Shown here: piece by piece, positions 27,913 to 36,734 of the stretch | Layout of the letters: each line of letters begins with the position of its first letter | Position numbering within the stretch: position 1 is the stretch's first letter | DNA from: Sphingomonas prati | Lineage (GTDB): Bacteria > Pseudomonadota > Alphaproteobacteria > Sphingomonadales > Sphingomonadaceae | DNA: 64,000 bases | Assembly (NCBI RefSeq): GCF_014643515.1 | Contig: NZ_BMJP01000002.1 | Span: 1 to 64,000 of the forward strand | Direction: 5' to 3' | Translations under genes and position numbers: made by a program | Notes under the pieces: generated by a model | Seen by the model: only the letters and a program-made list of their open reading frames with translations | Database searches by the model: none | What the model was told of the DNA's origin: nothing

Positions 27913-29886
27913 CGAACGCCGACACTCGCGTGACGAGGGGGGGGCTTCCGCGCCGATATCAACGGTTTGCGCGCCATTGCGGTGCTTGCGGTCCTCGCCT
28001 TCCATTTCGGCGTGCCGGGCCTGCGCGGGACGTTCATCGGGGTTGATATCTTCTTTGTCATCTCCGGCTTCCTGATGACCGGCATCGTGCTCGGCCGGCT
28101 CGACCGCGGCAGTTTCTCGATCCCCGGCTTCTTCCTCGATCGGGCGCGGCGCATCATCCCCGCGCTCGCCGTCCTGCTCGGCACCGGCCTGCTGCTCGGC
28201 GCGCTGTTCCTGATGCCGTCCGACTATTTCGTCTACGCCAAGCATGCCGCGGCCAGCGTGCTGTTCCTGTCCAACATGGTCTACTGGCGCGAGGCCGGCT
28301 ATTTCGATCCCACGGCGGAGGGGAAGTGGCTGCTCCACACCTGGTCGCTCTCGGTCGAATGGCAATTCTACCTGCTTTACCCGTTCGTCCTGCTGGCGTT
28401 CGTGCGCCTTCTGCCCCGCCACCGGCTGTGGGTCGCGCTGGCGATCGCGGGTGCCGCCAGCCTCGCGCTGATGCTATGGCTCAGACAGAGTTCGCCGCGC
28501 TCCGGCTTCTTCCTTCTGCCGCCGCGCGGGTGGGAAATGCTGGCCGGCGGCCTCGTCTATCTCGCGCCAGCTGTGCCGCCGCGCCTGATGCGGGCGGCGC
28601 AACTGGCCAGCCTCGCCCTGATCGCCGGCGCGCTGCTCCTCGTCACCGACGCCGGCTGGCCCAACATCTGGACGATCGCGCCCGTGCTCGGCACCGCGCT
28701 GGTCATCCTGGCGGCCCGGCGCGACAGTCGGATCACCGGCAACCCGGTCGCGACCTGGGTCGGGCTCAATTCCTATTCGATCTACCTCTGGCACTGGCCG
28801 CTTGCCGTGATCCTGCGGCGCGGCGGCCATGCCGGCGACTGGCGCTGGATGGCGGCGGCCTTCGCAGCGTCGTTCGTGCTCGGCCACCTGTCCTACCGCG
28901 TCGTCGAACGCGGCGGCGCGCGGACGAAGGCGGCGCCCTACATCCACACCGCCCCGTTGCAGGACCGCCTCCGGCCGCACCTCGCCTTCGCCGTCATGGT
29001 GTTCGTCATCGCCGGGGCGGGCGCCGGCGTGTGGAAGGCGCGCGGCTTTCCGCAACGTTTCTCGCCGGAGGTCCAGGCCTTGCAACAGGACCTGATGCCA
29101 GGCTCACCCTATTCCAGCGGCTGTTTCTCGATCGTCGCGGCGGTCCCGTGCCCGTGCATCGTCGGCCCGCGCAAGGATCGCGCGCTCGTCACCGTGATCG
29201 GCGACAGCCATGCCGACGCGACCGTCAGCGCGGTCGTCGCCAGCCTCCCCGCCGATGCGCAGGGCGGGGTCGCGTTCAATGGCTACGCCTCCTGCGCGCC
29301 GCTGCTCGGCGGCCGCTCGACCGATCCGGACAGCCGGTGCGCGGGCTTCATCGCGCGCTACCTGCCGCCGCTCACCCGCCCGCGGGCCACCCCGGTCGTG
29401 CTGATCGCGGCGTGGGACGCCTATGCTGAAACGCCCACGATGCGGTTCGACGGCGATGCCGGACCCGCCGATGCGCACGGCCTCGGTCGCCAGATCGTCC
29501 GCACCGCCTGCGCGCTGGCCAAGGGCGGAACCACCTACATGCTGCTGCCCACCCCGACTTTCCCGGTCCAGGTCGGCACAACGCTACAAAGCGCGCTGGT
29601 TGCCGACCCGCACGCGCCGGAGGTCACGATGCCGCTGGCCGACGTCGCGGCCCGCAACCGGACGCTCATACCCTATTTCGAACAAGCGGCGCGGTCCTGC
29701 GGCGTCAGGCTGCTCGATCCCGCCCCCTATCTCTGTCCGGGCGGGGTGTGCCAGGGGTCGAGCGGCCACCGCGCGATCGTGCGCGACGCGCATCATCTCA
29801 GCGAATATGGCAACGAGCGGCTCGTGCCGCTGTTCGCACCGATCGTGGCGCGCGGCGCGAACCCGGCCGAACAGCCCTCTTCCTGA
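27909..29886 (+). CDS. OafA/YrhL-type membrane O-acyltransferase with SGNH domain, out of frame at a G8 tract
   Basis: About 658 residues if restored. From the ATG at 27909 (ATGA overlap with the SGNH gene) ten codons lead into eight Gs; in the sequence as given this frame stops at 28044-28046 after 45 codons. With one G fewer it runs into FRADINGLRAIAVLAVLAFHFG, the canonical Acyl_transf_3 start. Family features follow: catalytic His in AFHFG, RARRIIPAL, LLHTWSLSVEWQFYLLYP, YSIYLWHWPL, about ten membrane segments to about residue 380, then a periplasmic SGNH domain with VIGDSHADAT and RDAHHLSEYG. A TTG at 27967 could restart but would lose the RADINGLR motif. It would O-acetylate a surface glycan. 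Confidence 0.87.
27937..27944 (+). repeat. G8 homopolymer tract inside the 5' end of an acyltransferase gene
   Basis: Eight consecutive Gs, ten codons after the ATG. Seven would put the ATG in frame with the conserved acyltransferase; eight do not. Such tracts are classical slipped-strand sites. Confidence 0.85.
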
Positions 29887-29955
29887 CCGGCGTCGATCCC
29901 GGTACAGCGGATCTTCGCGGGCGACCGCCCCGATCCGCGACTGGAGATATCGTCC

Positions 29956-30723
29956 TTGGCCTTCGTACTGCCCTGGCGGTCCCGCAAGGGCCCGCCGTCG
30001 ACCACCGCCGGCGAACGGATCTACGCGATCGGCGACGTCCATGGCCGCTACGATCTGCTGCGCGTGCTGCTCGACCGGATCGCCGCCCATTCCGCATCGC
30101 TCCCGCCCGCGCAGTCACAACATATCATCCAGCTGGGCGACATGGTCGATCGCGGACCGGACAGCGCGCGCGTCGTCGAACATCTCCACGACCTGCAACA
30201 GCGCGCACCCGACCTGATCGTGCTGCAGGGCAATCATGAGGAGATGATGCTCCGCGCCTATGATGCGCAGCTTCAGGTCCTGCGCCCCTGGCTCGGCGTC
30301 GGCGGGCGCGAGACGCTGGCCAGCTTCGGCATGCCGCCGCTCGGCCGCGACGCCGACGATTTCGATTATGTGATGCAGATGCGCCGCGACGTGCCGGCCG
30401 CCTGGGTTGAATGGATCCGGCAACTGCCCTGCACCGCACAGTCGGGCGACTATTTCTTCTGCCACGCCGGCATCCGCCCGGGTGTGCCGCTGAAGCGCCA
30501 GAACCGCCAGGACCTGCTCTGGATCCGCGAGGATTTCCTGAGCGACACGCGCGATCACGGCGCGGTCATCGTCCACGGCCACAGCATCAGCCCGGAGGTC
30601 GAAATGCTCGAAAACCGCATCGGCATCGACACCGGCGCCTATGACAGCGACATCCTGACCGCGCTCTACCTCGAAGGCACCGACCGACTCGTCATCGCCA
30701 CCACATCGGAAGACGCGGCCTAA
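29956..30723 (+). CDS. PPP-family metallophosphoesterase (serine/threonine phosphatase-like)
   Basis: 255 residues, calcineurin-like fold with the bacterial PPP signature in order: YAIGDVHGRYD (GDVHG), IQLGDMVDRGPDS (GDxVDRG), VLQGNHEEMM (GNHE), the FFCHAGIRPG histidine and VHGHS. Related enzymes are Ser/Thr or symmetrical Ap4A phosphatases, some with tyrosine phosphatase activity. TTG start preceded by GGAGA at the right distance. It follows the acyltransferase by 69 bases on the same strand. It could act on a phosphorylated protein of the secretion machinery or be unrelated housekeeping. Confidence 0.9.
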   Translation: MAFVLPWRSRKGPPSTTAGERIYAIGDVHGRYDLLRVLLDRIAAHSASLPPAQSQHIIQLGDMVDRGPDSARVVEHLHDLQQRAPDLIVLQGNHEEMMLRAYDAQLQVLRPWLGVGGRETLASFGMPPLGRDADDFDYVMQMRRDVPAAWVEWIRQLPCTAQSGDYFFCHAGIRPGVPLKRQNRQDLLWIREDFLSDTRDHGAVIVHGHSISPEVEMLENRIGIDTGAYDSDILTALYLEGTDRLVIATTSEDAA

Positions 30724-30751
30724 ACCCGACCGTCCACCCCGGATCCTGACG

Positions 30752-32278
30752 CTAGAACGCATTCCGATGCGTCAGCACGCCGAACGTCAGCAGGATGATG
30801 TGCAGGTCGCGCCAGATCGACCAATCGTTCAGATATTCCAGGTCGGCGTGCAGCCGGTTTGTCAGGTCCTGCTCCGCCTCCGTACTGCCGCGATAACCGC
30901 GCACCTGCGCCAGCCCGGTCAGCCCCGGCTTGGCCGCGTGGCGGTGCCAGTACCGGCTGTCCACCTCCCAATACAGCTTGTCCGCCGCGCGCGCGCCCAC
31001 CGCATGCGGCCGCGGCCCGACGATGCTCATGTCACCGATCAGCACGTTCAGCAGCTGCGGCAGCTCGTCGATGCTCGTCCGGCGCAGCAGCCGCCCAACC
31101 CGGCTGACGCGGTCGTCGTCGCGCGTCGTCAGCCGGTCGCCGCGGGCATCGCGCGCCTCCACCCGCATCGTGCGGAACTTCAGCATCCGGAACTGGCGGT
31201 TGCCGTGGCCGATCCGGGTCTGCACGAAGAACACCCCGCCCGGACTGTCCAGCGCCACCGCGATCGCCACGACTAGCATCAGCGGCAGGCAGACGAGCAG
31301 CGCGGTCGCCGCCACCGCGATGTCCAGCGCGCGCTTGATGACCCGGTTGGAAAAGCCCAGCGGTCCCCGCGCCACCACCAGCGTCGGCGTGTCGCCGCAC
31401 CGCGCCAGCGACAGCGTCCCCATCGCGTCCAGTTCGGGCGTCGCGATCTCCGCCCGCACGTTCAGCCCCTGTAACATGCCCACCCATTTGAGGCGGTTCG
31501 CCGGCGAACATGCCACCACGATGCGGTCGGCATGCGCCACACCGCGCGCCAGCCGGTCGTACATTTCGGGGTGATCCTCCCCCGCGCCGAAGCTGGCGCC
31601 GTCCAGCACGCGCGAAAACGACCCGGTCGGGCGCGCGCAGCCGGCTTCCGCGATCAGCACGACACTGTACGGGTTCCCGCCCAGCAACCGGTCGACCCGC
31701 CGCAGGAAACCGGACCGCGCGATCGCCAGCAACAGCACGCCGTCGACGAACCCGGCGGCGAATGTGACGCGCGAAAACTGGTTGCTCGCCTTGAAATAGA
31801 ACGCGACGAAGATCACCGCCGCGGTCGCCAGGCAGAAGGCGTGCAGTGCGCGTTTCACGCCCAGCGCATGGTCCTGCAACACCTGCACCGAATAGGCACC
31901 ACCCAGGAACGCCGCGCCCAGATACACCGGCAGCACCGCCGACGCGGTCGAAAACCAGTGGAGCTGCCCGGGCTCCGGAAACATCATCAGCGCCAGGAAA
32001 AACGCGCATACCACGCACGCCGCATCCAGCCCGATCAACGCCAGGTGCAACCGCAGCCGCAACCCCGACCGGCGCGGCAACGGCTCGCTCGCGCCGTGCA
32101 CCGCGCCGGTGCCCGCAGGCACGGCGTCGAACCTGACCGGGCCGCTCACCGTGTCTGTCCCATCTCGGTTCGGTCCATCGGAATCCGCATCACGGTCATC
32201 ATCGCGCTCCCTGTCGCGATCGACGGTGGCGGACGCATCCGTCACCCCGGAAAGCTGCGATACGGATCGTTCGTCCAT
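30752..32278 (-). CDS. Initiating polyprenyl-phosphate glycosyl-1-phosphate transferase (WcaJ/GumD type)
   Basis: 508 residues. An acidic, Arg/Asp-rich leader (to about 70) is followed by four membrane segments, a soluble middle domain, and a fifth helix KRALDIAVAATALLVCLPLML leading into the catalytic Bac_transf domain: VQTRIGHGNRQFRMLKFRTM, RRTSIDELPQLLNVLIGDMSIVGPRP, KPGLTGLAQVRGYRGST and DLEYLNDWSIWRDLHIILLT. It transfers a sugar phosphate to undecaprenyl phosphate and starts repeat-unit assembly. The ATG at 32278 overlaps the upstream DUF6065-JmjC gene by 37 bases; a later GTG near 32149 is possible. It is the only initiating enzyme recognised in the window. Confidence 0.92.
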   Translation of the reverse strand: MDERSVSQLSGVTDASATVDRDRERDDDRDADSDGPNRDGTDTVSGPVRFDAVPAGTGAVHGASEPLPRRSGLRLRLHLALIGLDAACVVCAFFLALMMFPEPGQLHWFSTASAVLPVYLGAAFLGGAYSVQVLQDHALGVKRALHAFCLATAAVIFVAFYFKASNQFSRVTFAAGFVDGVLLLAIARSGFLRRVDRLLGGNPYSVVLIAEAGCARPTGSFSRVLDGASFGAGEDHPEMYDRLARGVAHADRIVVACSPANRLKWVGMLQGLNVRAEIATPELDAMGTLSLARCGDTPTLVVARGPLGFSNRVIKRALDIAVAATALLVCLPLMLVVAIAVALDSPGGVFFVQTRIGHGNRQFRMLKFRTMRVEARDARGDRLTTRDDDRVSRVGRLLRRTSIDELPQLLNVLIGDMSIVGPRPHAVGARAADKLYWEVDSRYWHRHAAKPGLTGLAQVRGYRGSTEAEQDLTNRLHADLEYLNDWSIWRDLHIILLTFGVLTHRNAF

Positions 32279-33978
32279 ATGAAGTTCGTGTAGGTCAGCA
32301 TCACGCTGAAATCGAGCGACGTCACCTGGTGCCACCAGCCGACCGGAATATACAGCAGCTCGCCCGCCATCAGGTCCACTTCGAACACCCGCGCGTCGCG
32401 CGCCAGCGGATAGCGTGCGAGCATCGCCTCGTCCGCGATGTCGTGGACGTCGCTGAACACATGTTTGCTGTTGTACAGCTTGCCCGTCTCGGACGGCGGC
32501 AGCAGCAGGATGCGCTTCGCCCCCGTCACCTGCGCGAGCAGGTTGTTGGTCAGGTCGAAATGCAGCGGCGTGAACGTGCCCAGCGGCCCGATCCACATCA
32601 TGCCCGGCGCATCGGTCAGCAACGTGTCGAACCGCCCGAGATCGGCCTGCAACGGCTGCAACGCCTCGCGATTCACCGCGCTGTTGTACGCGGTGATATA
32701 CGCGTCGTTCCCCTGGTTCGCGCCCGTCACCTCGCGGATGAAGCGGTCGAACGGCATCCGCCGCGTATGGTTGTCCTTGTACAGCTCGTAATCCGCGGCG
32801 TCGGTACGCCCGCCCTGATACTCGATCTCGCGCGCGCCGACCTTCAAAGCCAGCGTCTCGGGGGTCCAGTGCCGCGCGGGCCAATGATCCATCGCGCCGG
32901 TCATCACCACCGGCCGGCTGGGCGCATAGAAATGGTCGAGAAACTCGTCGGACGTCAGGCCCTGCACTCGCGGAATACCCGCCGCCACCGGCGACAGCGC
33001 GCGCTGCGTCTCCATCTGGTTAAGGATCCACTCGCGGCGCTTCAGCGCGACATCCGCCGTCACCACGTCCGCCACCGGCTCTGTCGACGCCACCGTTTCA
33101 GCCTCCGTCCCGGCCCCCGCGCGCATCGCGGTGATCACCGACCCAAGCACCGCCGGTGCCGGCGCCGCCTCATGCGCCGCCTCGCGCACTCCCGTCCCGC
33201 CCATCGGGCACACCGCCGCCGCGCCGGTCACAACCGTCCCCGTGCCGACCTGCGGCTGCGGCAGGCGCAGCTTGCTGGCATGGTCCGCCGGCCCCGGGCT
33301 GCCGTCCGGATTGACGCCGCGATAATACAGCTTCTGCCACTTGTCGGACGGCGCAACGGGGTTGGTCTCCTTGACCCAGGCATGGAACGCATTGCGCGAT
33401 TCACTCCATTTCTCGAACGCCGCCTTCAATTCCGGCGCCTCGTCGATCGGACGGATCACCGGCTGCACGTCCAGGATCGCCTTGCGCTCGACCGGGAACA
33501 GGAAACAGAAGGGCTCGCCTTCCTCGAACCGCACCCAGTGGTCGGCTCGCGTGAAGCGCCAGTTCATCGTGAAGCTGTACGGCGACCAGTCGGTTTCGAT
33601 CAGCCCGCCCAGCGGCGCAATCCCGTCCTTCGCCGCATTCGGCGATCCGCCCAGCCAGATGTTCCAGCCCGGCGCGGTCTGGACCAGCGCCTCGACATGG
33701 AACGTCACCGTGCCCGCACCGAACAGCGAAACCGGCGCGGTCCCGGCATCGCTGCCCGGATCGAGCACGACCTCCACCCCGTCCGGCCCCGGCCGCCCGT
33801 TCCACCGCGCCTTGAACCCGCATGGCGACAGGATTTCCCAGCCATGGCTGTTCGCCATCGCCAGCGGCAGGCAACGATAGGCGAACTGTTCGGAACTCGC
33901 GTCCATCCATTCGCGCTTGTGCGACGCCGCGCGAATCCGCGGGTTCCAGCCCGGATAGGTATAGAAGGTCAGTTCCAT
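32242..33978 (-). CDS. DUF6065-like domain fused to a JmjC/cupin-8 hydroxylase domain
   Basis: 578 residues in two parts. Residues 1 to about 240 (MELTFYTYPGWNPRIR, EQFAYRCLPLAMANSHGWEILSP, KARWNG) look like DUF6065, an uncharacterised domain. A Pro/Ala linker to about 330 is followed by a Cupin_8 / JmjC-like domain: FLDHFYAPSRPVVMTGAMDHWPA, then TPLHFDLTNNLLAQVTGAKRILLLPP with the Fe(II) ligands His-x-Asp, and LLYIPVGWWHQV with the distal His. Such domains are 2-oxoglutarate-dependent hydroxylases, often of protein Asn/Asp side chains. No signal peptide, so cytoplasmic. The stop lies inside the next gene's start region, so it is co-expressed with the initiating sugar transferase. The substrate is unknown. 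Confidence 0.8.
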   Translation of the reverse strand: MELTFYTYPGWNPRIRAASHKREWMDASSEQFAYRCLPLAMANSHGWEILSPCGFKARWNGRPGPDGVEVVLDPGSDAGTAPVSLFGAGTVTFHVEALVQTAPGWNIWLGGSPNAAKDGIAPLGGLIETDWSPYSFTMNWRFTRADHWVRFEEGEPFCFLFPVERKAILDVQPVIRPIDEAPELKAAFEKWSESRNAFHAWVKETNPVAPSDKWQKLYYRGVNPDGSPGPADHASKLRLPQPQVGTGTVVTGAAAVCPMGGTGVREAAHEAAPAPAVLGSVITAMRAGAGTEAETVASTEPVADVVTADVALKRREWILNQMETQRALSPVAAGIPRVQGLTSDEFLDHFYAPSRPVVMTGAMDHWPARHWTPETLALKVGAREIEYQGGRTDAADYELYKDNHTRRMPFDRFIREVTGANQGNDAYITAYNSAVNREALQPLQADLGRFDTLLTDAPGMMWIGPLGTFTPLHFDLTNNLLAQVTGAKRILLLPPSETGKLYNSKHVFSDVHDIADEAMLARYPLARDARVFEVDLMAGELLYIPVGWWHQVTSLDFSVMLTYTNFIWTNDPYRSFPG

Positions 33979-34132
33979 CGCCGCGGAGTATGGCGCGTGC
34001 CGCCCCGCCTGTCACTATCGCCAAAACGACCCCCCGCGTGCCGCGATTGACCGGCACGCGTCCGCGCGCATAGTGCCGCACCGAAACCGGGCGGCGCGGC
34101 ATCCGACCCGCCGATGACAGGGGGGCGTCGCG

Positions 34133-35506
34133 ATGGCGGATCATGATGCGACCGCACCCGCCCGCCGGCCGATCCGCAGCGATGCCCGCCTGACCACGAA
34201 CGCCCCAGAAGATCGCCTCCCCTTCCCGCTCGCCGTCGCGCTGCTCGCCGGCGCCTTCCTGCTCGGCGGCACCAGTGGCAGCATCCCGATGCGCGGTATG
34301 GTCATCGAACTGATCGCGCTGGCCGGCATCGTCGTCGCGCTCCTCGATCGCCGGCCCACCAATGCCCCCCGGCTGGCCGCCGCGCTGATCCTGTTCGCGG
34401 TGCTGCTGCCGCTGCTCCAGCTTATCCCGCTGCCGCCGTCGCTCTGGTGGGCCATGCCGGGCCGCGCCGTCGGGGCCGATATCGCCCGCCTGCTGCTGCC
34501 CGACCTGTGGCGACCGATCAGCATCGATCCCGGTGCCACGCTCATCGCCTGGCTGGCGATCCTCGCCCCCGTCGCGATGTTCCTGCTCGCCGTGCGGCTC
34601 GACGCGCACCGCCGCGCACTCCTGCTCGCCCTGTTCGTGGCGCTGGCGCTTCTCAGCTTCCTGCTCGGCCTGGTCCAGGTCGCCACCGCCGACGGCTTCT
34701 ACCTGTTCCCCACGCTGCAACCGATCCGCCTGCCGACCGGGCTGTTCTCCAACCGCAACCACCAGGCGGTGTTCATGGTGGAGGCCGCGATCGCCGCGCT
34801 CGCGCTCCGCCACGTTCCGCCGTTCCGCGCGCAGGGGCAGATCGCGCTGCCCGCGCTCGCGCTGATCTTCGCGGCCTGCGTGTTCGGCACCGCATCGCGC
34901 GCCGGCATGGTGCTCCTCGTCGTGCCGCTGCTTTACGCGCTGCTGCCGCTCACCGGCCTGCGCCCCACCCGCCGGCAACTGCTGCTCGGGCTCGGCGCGG
35001 TCGTCGTCGTGGCACTCCTCCTGCCGCTGTCCGGCGTGGTGCGAAGTTCGCTCGCCCGCTTCGCCGACCGCGCGAGCGAAGGCCGGCTGATCTTCTGGCC
35101 CGACGTCGTCTACACCGCGCGGACATTCTTCCCGTTCGGCGCCGGCCTCGGCAATTTCGTCCGCGCTTATGAAAGCACCGAGGCGCTCGCCACGATCAAC
35201 CGCTTCACCATCAACCGCGCGCACAACGAATATCTCGAAATCCTGATCGAAAGCGGCGTCGCCGGCCTGGCGCAGATCGCATTGCTGGCCTGGTTCGTCG
35301 CGCACCGCGGCTGGCGCGCCCTCCGCCAACACGCCGGAAGCCCGACCAACCGGTTCGCCTTTGCCGCGCTGCTGATGATCGCGGTGCTCGCGCTCCACTC
35401 ACTGGTCGACTTCCCGCTCCGGACCTCCGCCCACCTGACCGGCGCCGGCCTGCTGCTCGCCCTGCTCGTCCCCCCGCCAGCTCACGACGCGGAGCCCGAC
35501 GCATGA
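34133..35506 (+). CDS. O-antigen ligase / Wzy_C family polymerase
   Basis: 457 residues with about eleven membrane segments. The central Wzy_C region reads TGLFSNRNHQAVFMVEAAI, a periplasmic loop RLIFWPDVVYTARTFFPFGAGLGNFVRAYES and RAHNEYLEILIESGVAGLAQ, where the His-Asn-Glu pattern matches ligases and polymerases of this family. ATG behind CAGGGGGGC. The following TPR-like gene overlaps its stop by four bases; ligase-plus-TPR pairs are frequent in alphaproteobacteria. Divergent from the DUF6065-JmjC gene across 154 bases. Confidence 0.85.
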   Translation: MADHDATAPARRPIRSDARLTTNAPEDRLPFPLAVALLAGAFLLGGTSGSIPMRGMVIELIALAGIVVALLDRRPTNAPRLAAALILFAVLLPLLQLIPLPPSLWWAMPGRAVGADIARLLLPDLWRPISIDPGATLIAWLAILAPVAMFLLAVRLDAHRRALLLALFVALALLSFLLGLVQVATADGFYLFPTLQPIRLPTGLFSNRNHQAVFMVEAAIAALALRHVPPFRAQGQIALPALALIFAACVFGTASRAGMVLLVVPLLYALLPLTGLRPTRRQLLLGLGAVVVVALLLPLSGVVRSSLARFADRASEGRLIFWPDVVYTARTFFPFGAGLGNFVRAYESTEALATINRFTINRAHNEYLEILIESGVAGLAQIALLAWFVAHRGWRALRQHAGSPTNRFAFAALLMIAVLALHSLVDFPLRTSAHLTGAGLLLALLVPPPAHDAEPDA

Positions 35507-36714
35507 CCCGCTCCCGGCGCCGCGTGGGCCGCTACGCGATCGGCGTCGTCGCGCTGGCGATCGGCTGGCTGATCGTCGGCACCGCCTTCGCCACCCGCAT
35601 GATGGCCGCCGACCACCCCGGCGACGCGCACCGCATCTGGTCCGCCACCCCCCATGCCGCCACGCGCCTGGCGGAGGCTGCGCTGCAAGCCGGCGATCCC
35701 TGCGCCGCGGCCTATCTGGCGGAAGCGCTGGCGCTGCGACCGGAGGACCCGCGCGCACTCTACGTCGCATCCACGCTCGCCTTCGCCGCCGGCGACCGTG
35801 CGGTGGCCGACCGCATCATGGTGCTGGCCGCGCAAACCGGCTGGCGCGACGCGGCGGTTCAGCGCTGGGTCCTCGAACGCGCACTCTTCGATCGCGACTG
35901 GCCGACCGCGGTCCGGGCGGCCGACGCGCTGCTCCGCACGGACAGCGACCGCGCCGCCGGCACTGCGGGGCTCGGCCGCCTGCTCGCCAGGGACGGCGGC
36001 CGCGCGGCGCTCGCCGACCGGATCGCGCTCGCCCCCGACTGGGCGCCCGGCTTCCTGCGTAGCGAACCGACCACGCGCGCCGACCGCGCCGGGTTCGCCG
36101 ATCTGCTCCGCCGGCTGGCCGCGCGGAATGCCCTGCCGGCCGGCTATGACCCTGCCGTCGGCGCCACCGCGATGCTCGCCGACGGGCAGGTCGATCCGCT
36201 GGTGACGCAGTGGCGCGCCGTCGATCCGGCGGCCGGCGATCCACGCACCGCCATCGTCGACGGCGGTTTCGACCGACTCGCCGCCGGGCCGCCCGTATCC
36301 GCCCCGTTCGGGTGGCAGGTCCCGCCGCGCAGCCAGGCGACCCTCTCGTTCACGCCGCAGGCCCCGGACGGCGCAGACCCGGCGGTCACGATCGAAGCCT
36401 TCGGTGCCGACGCCCGCCTTGCGCTCACCCAGTTGCTCGCCCTCCGCCCCGGCCGCTACACCCTCTCGTTCACGGGCCGCATCGATCGCGGTGAACCGTC
36501 GCGTTTCACCATCGAACTGCGTTGCACCGGGCGCGGCGCCGCGGTCCCGCTCCGCCCCCGCGCGGCCGTCGATCCAAACGCGTCCCGCCAGCAGGTCATG
36601 TTCGCCATACCGCCGGCCTGCCCCAGCCAGACGCTCGCGATCCTCGCCGGCAGCGCCAGCAGCGACGGCGCACAGGCGACGTTCGACGCGTTCCGGGTGG
36701 CGCCCGCGCGCTGA
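35503..36714 (+). CDS. Membrane-anchored TPR-like protein with C-terminal beta domain
   Basis: 403 residues. One membrane segment at about 10-30 (YAIGVVALAIGWLIVGTAFA) anchors a periplasmic part. Residues 45-200 are Ala-rich helical pairs resembling TPR units (ATRLAEAALQAGDPCAAAYLAEALALRPEDP and following). Residues 245-400 are beta-rich (VDGGFDRLAAGPPVSAPFGWQ, LRPGRYTLSFTGRIDRG, LAGSASSDGAQATFDAFRVAP), similar in style to carbohydrate-binding jelly-roll modules. It is coupled by ATGA to the ligase/polymerase, so it may be its accessory or chain-handling partner. No named family was recognised with certainty. Confidence 0.6.
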   Translation: MTRSRRRVGRYAIGVVALAIGWLIVGTAFATRMMAADHPGDAHRIWSATPHAATRLAEAALQAGDPCAAAYLAEALALRPEDPRALYVASTLAFAAGDRAVADRIMVLAAQTGWRDAAVQRWVLERALFDRDWPTAVRAADALLRTDSDRAAGTAGLGRLLARDGGRAALADRIALAPDWAPGFLRSEPTTRADRAGFADLLRRLAARNALPAGYDPAVGATAMLADGQVDPLVTQWRAVDPAAGDPRTAIVDGGFDRLAAGPPVSAPFGWQVPPRSQATLSFTPQAPDGADPAVTIEAFGADARLALTQLLALRPGRYTLSFTGRIDRGEPSRFTIELRCTGRGAAVPLRPRAAVDPNASRQQVMFAIPPACPSQTLAILAGSASSDGAQATFDAFRVAPAR

Positions 36715-36734
36715 ACCCGGTTAGGGTCGCGTCC

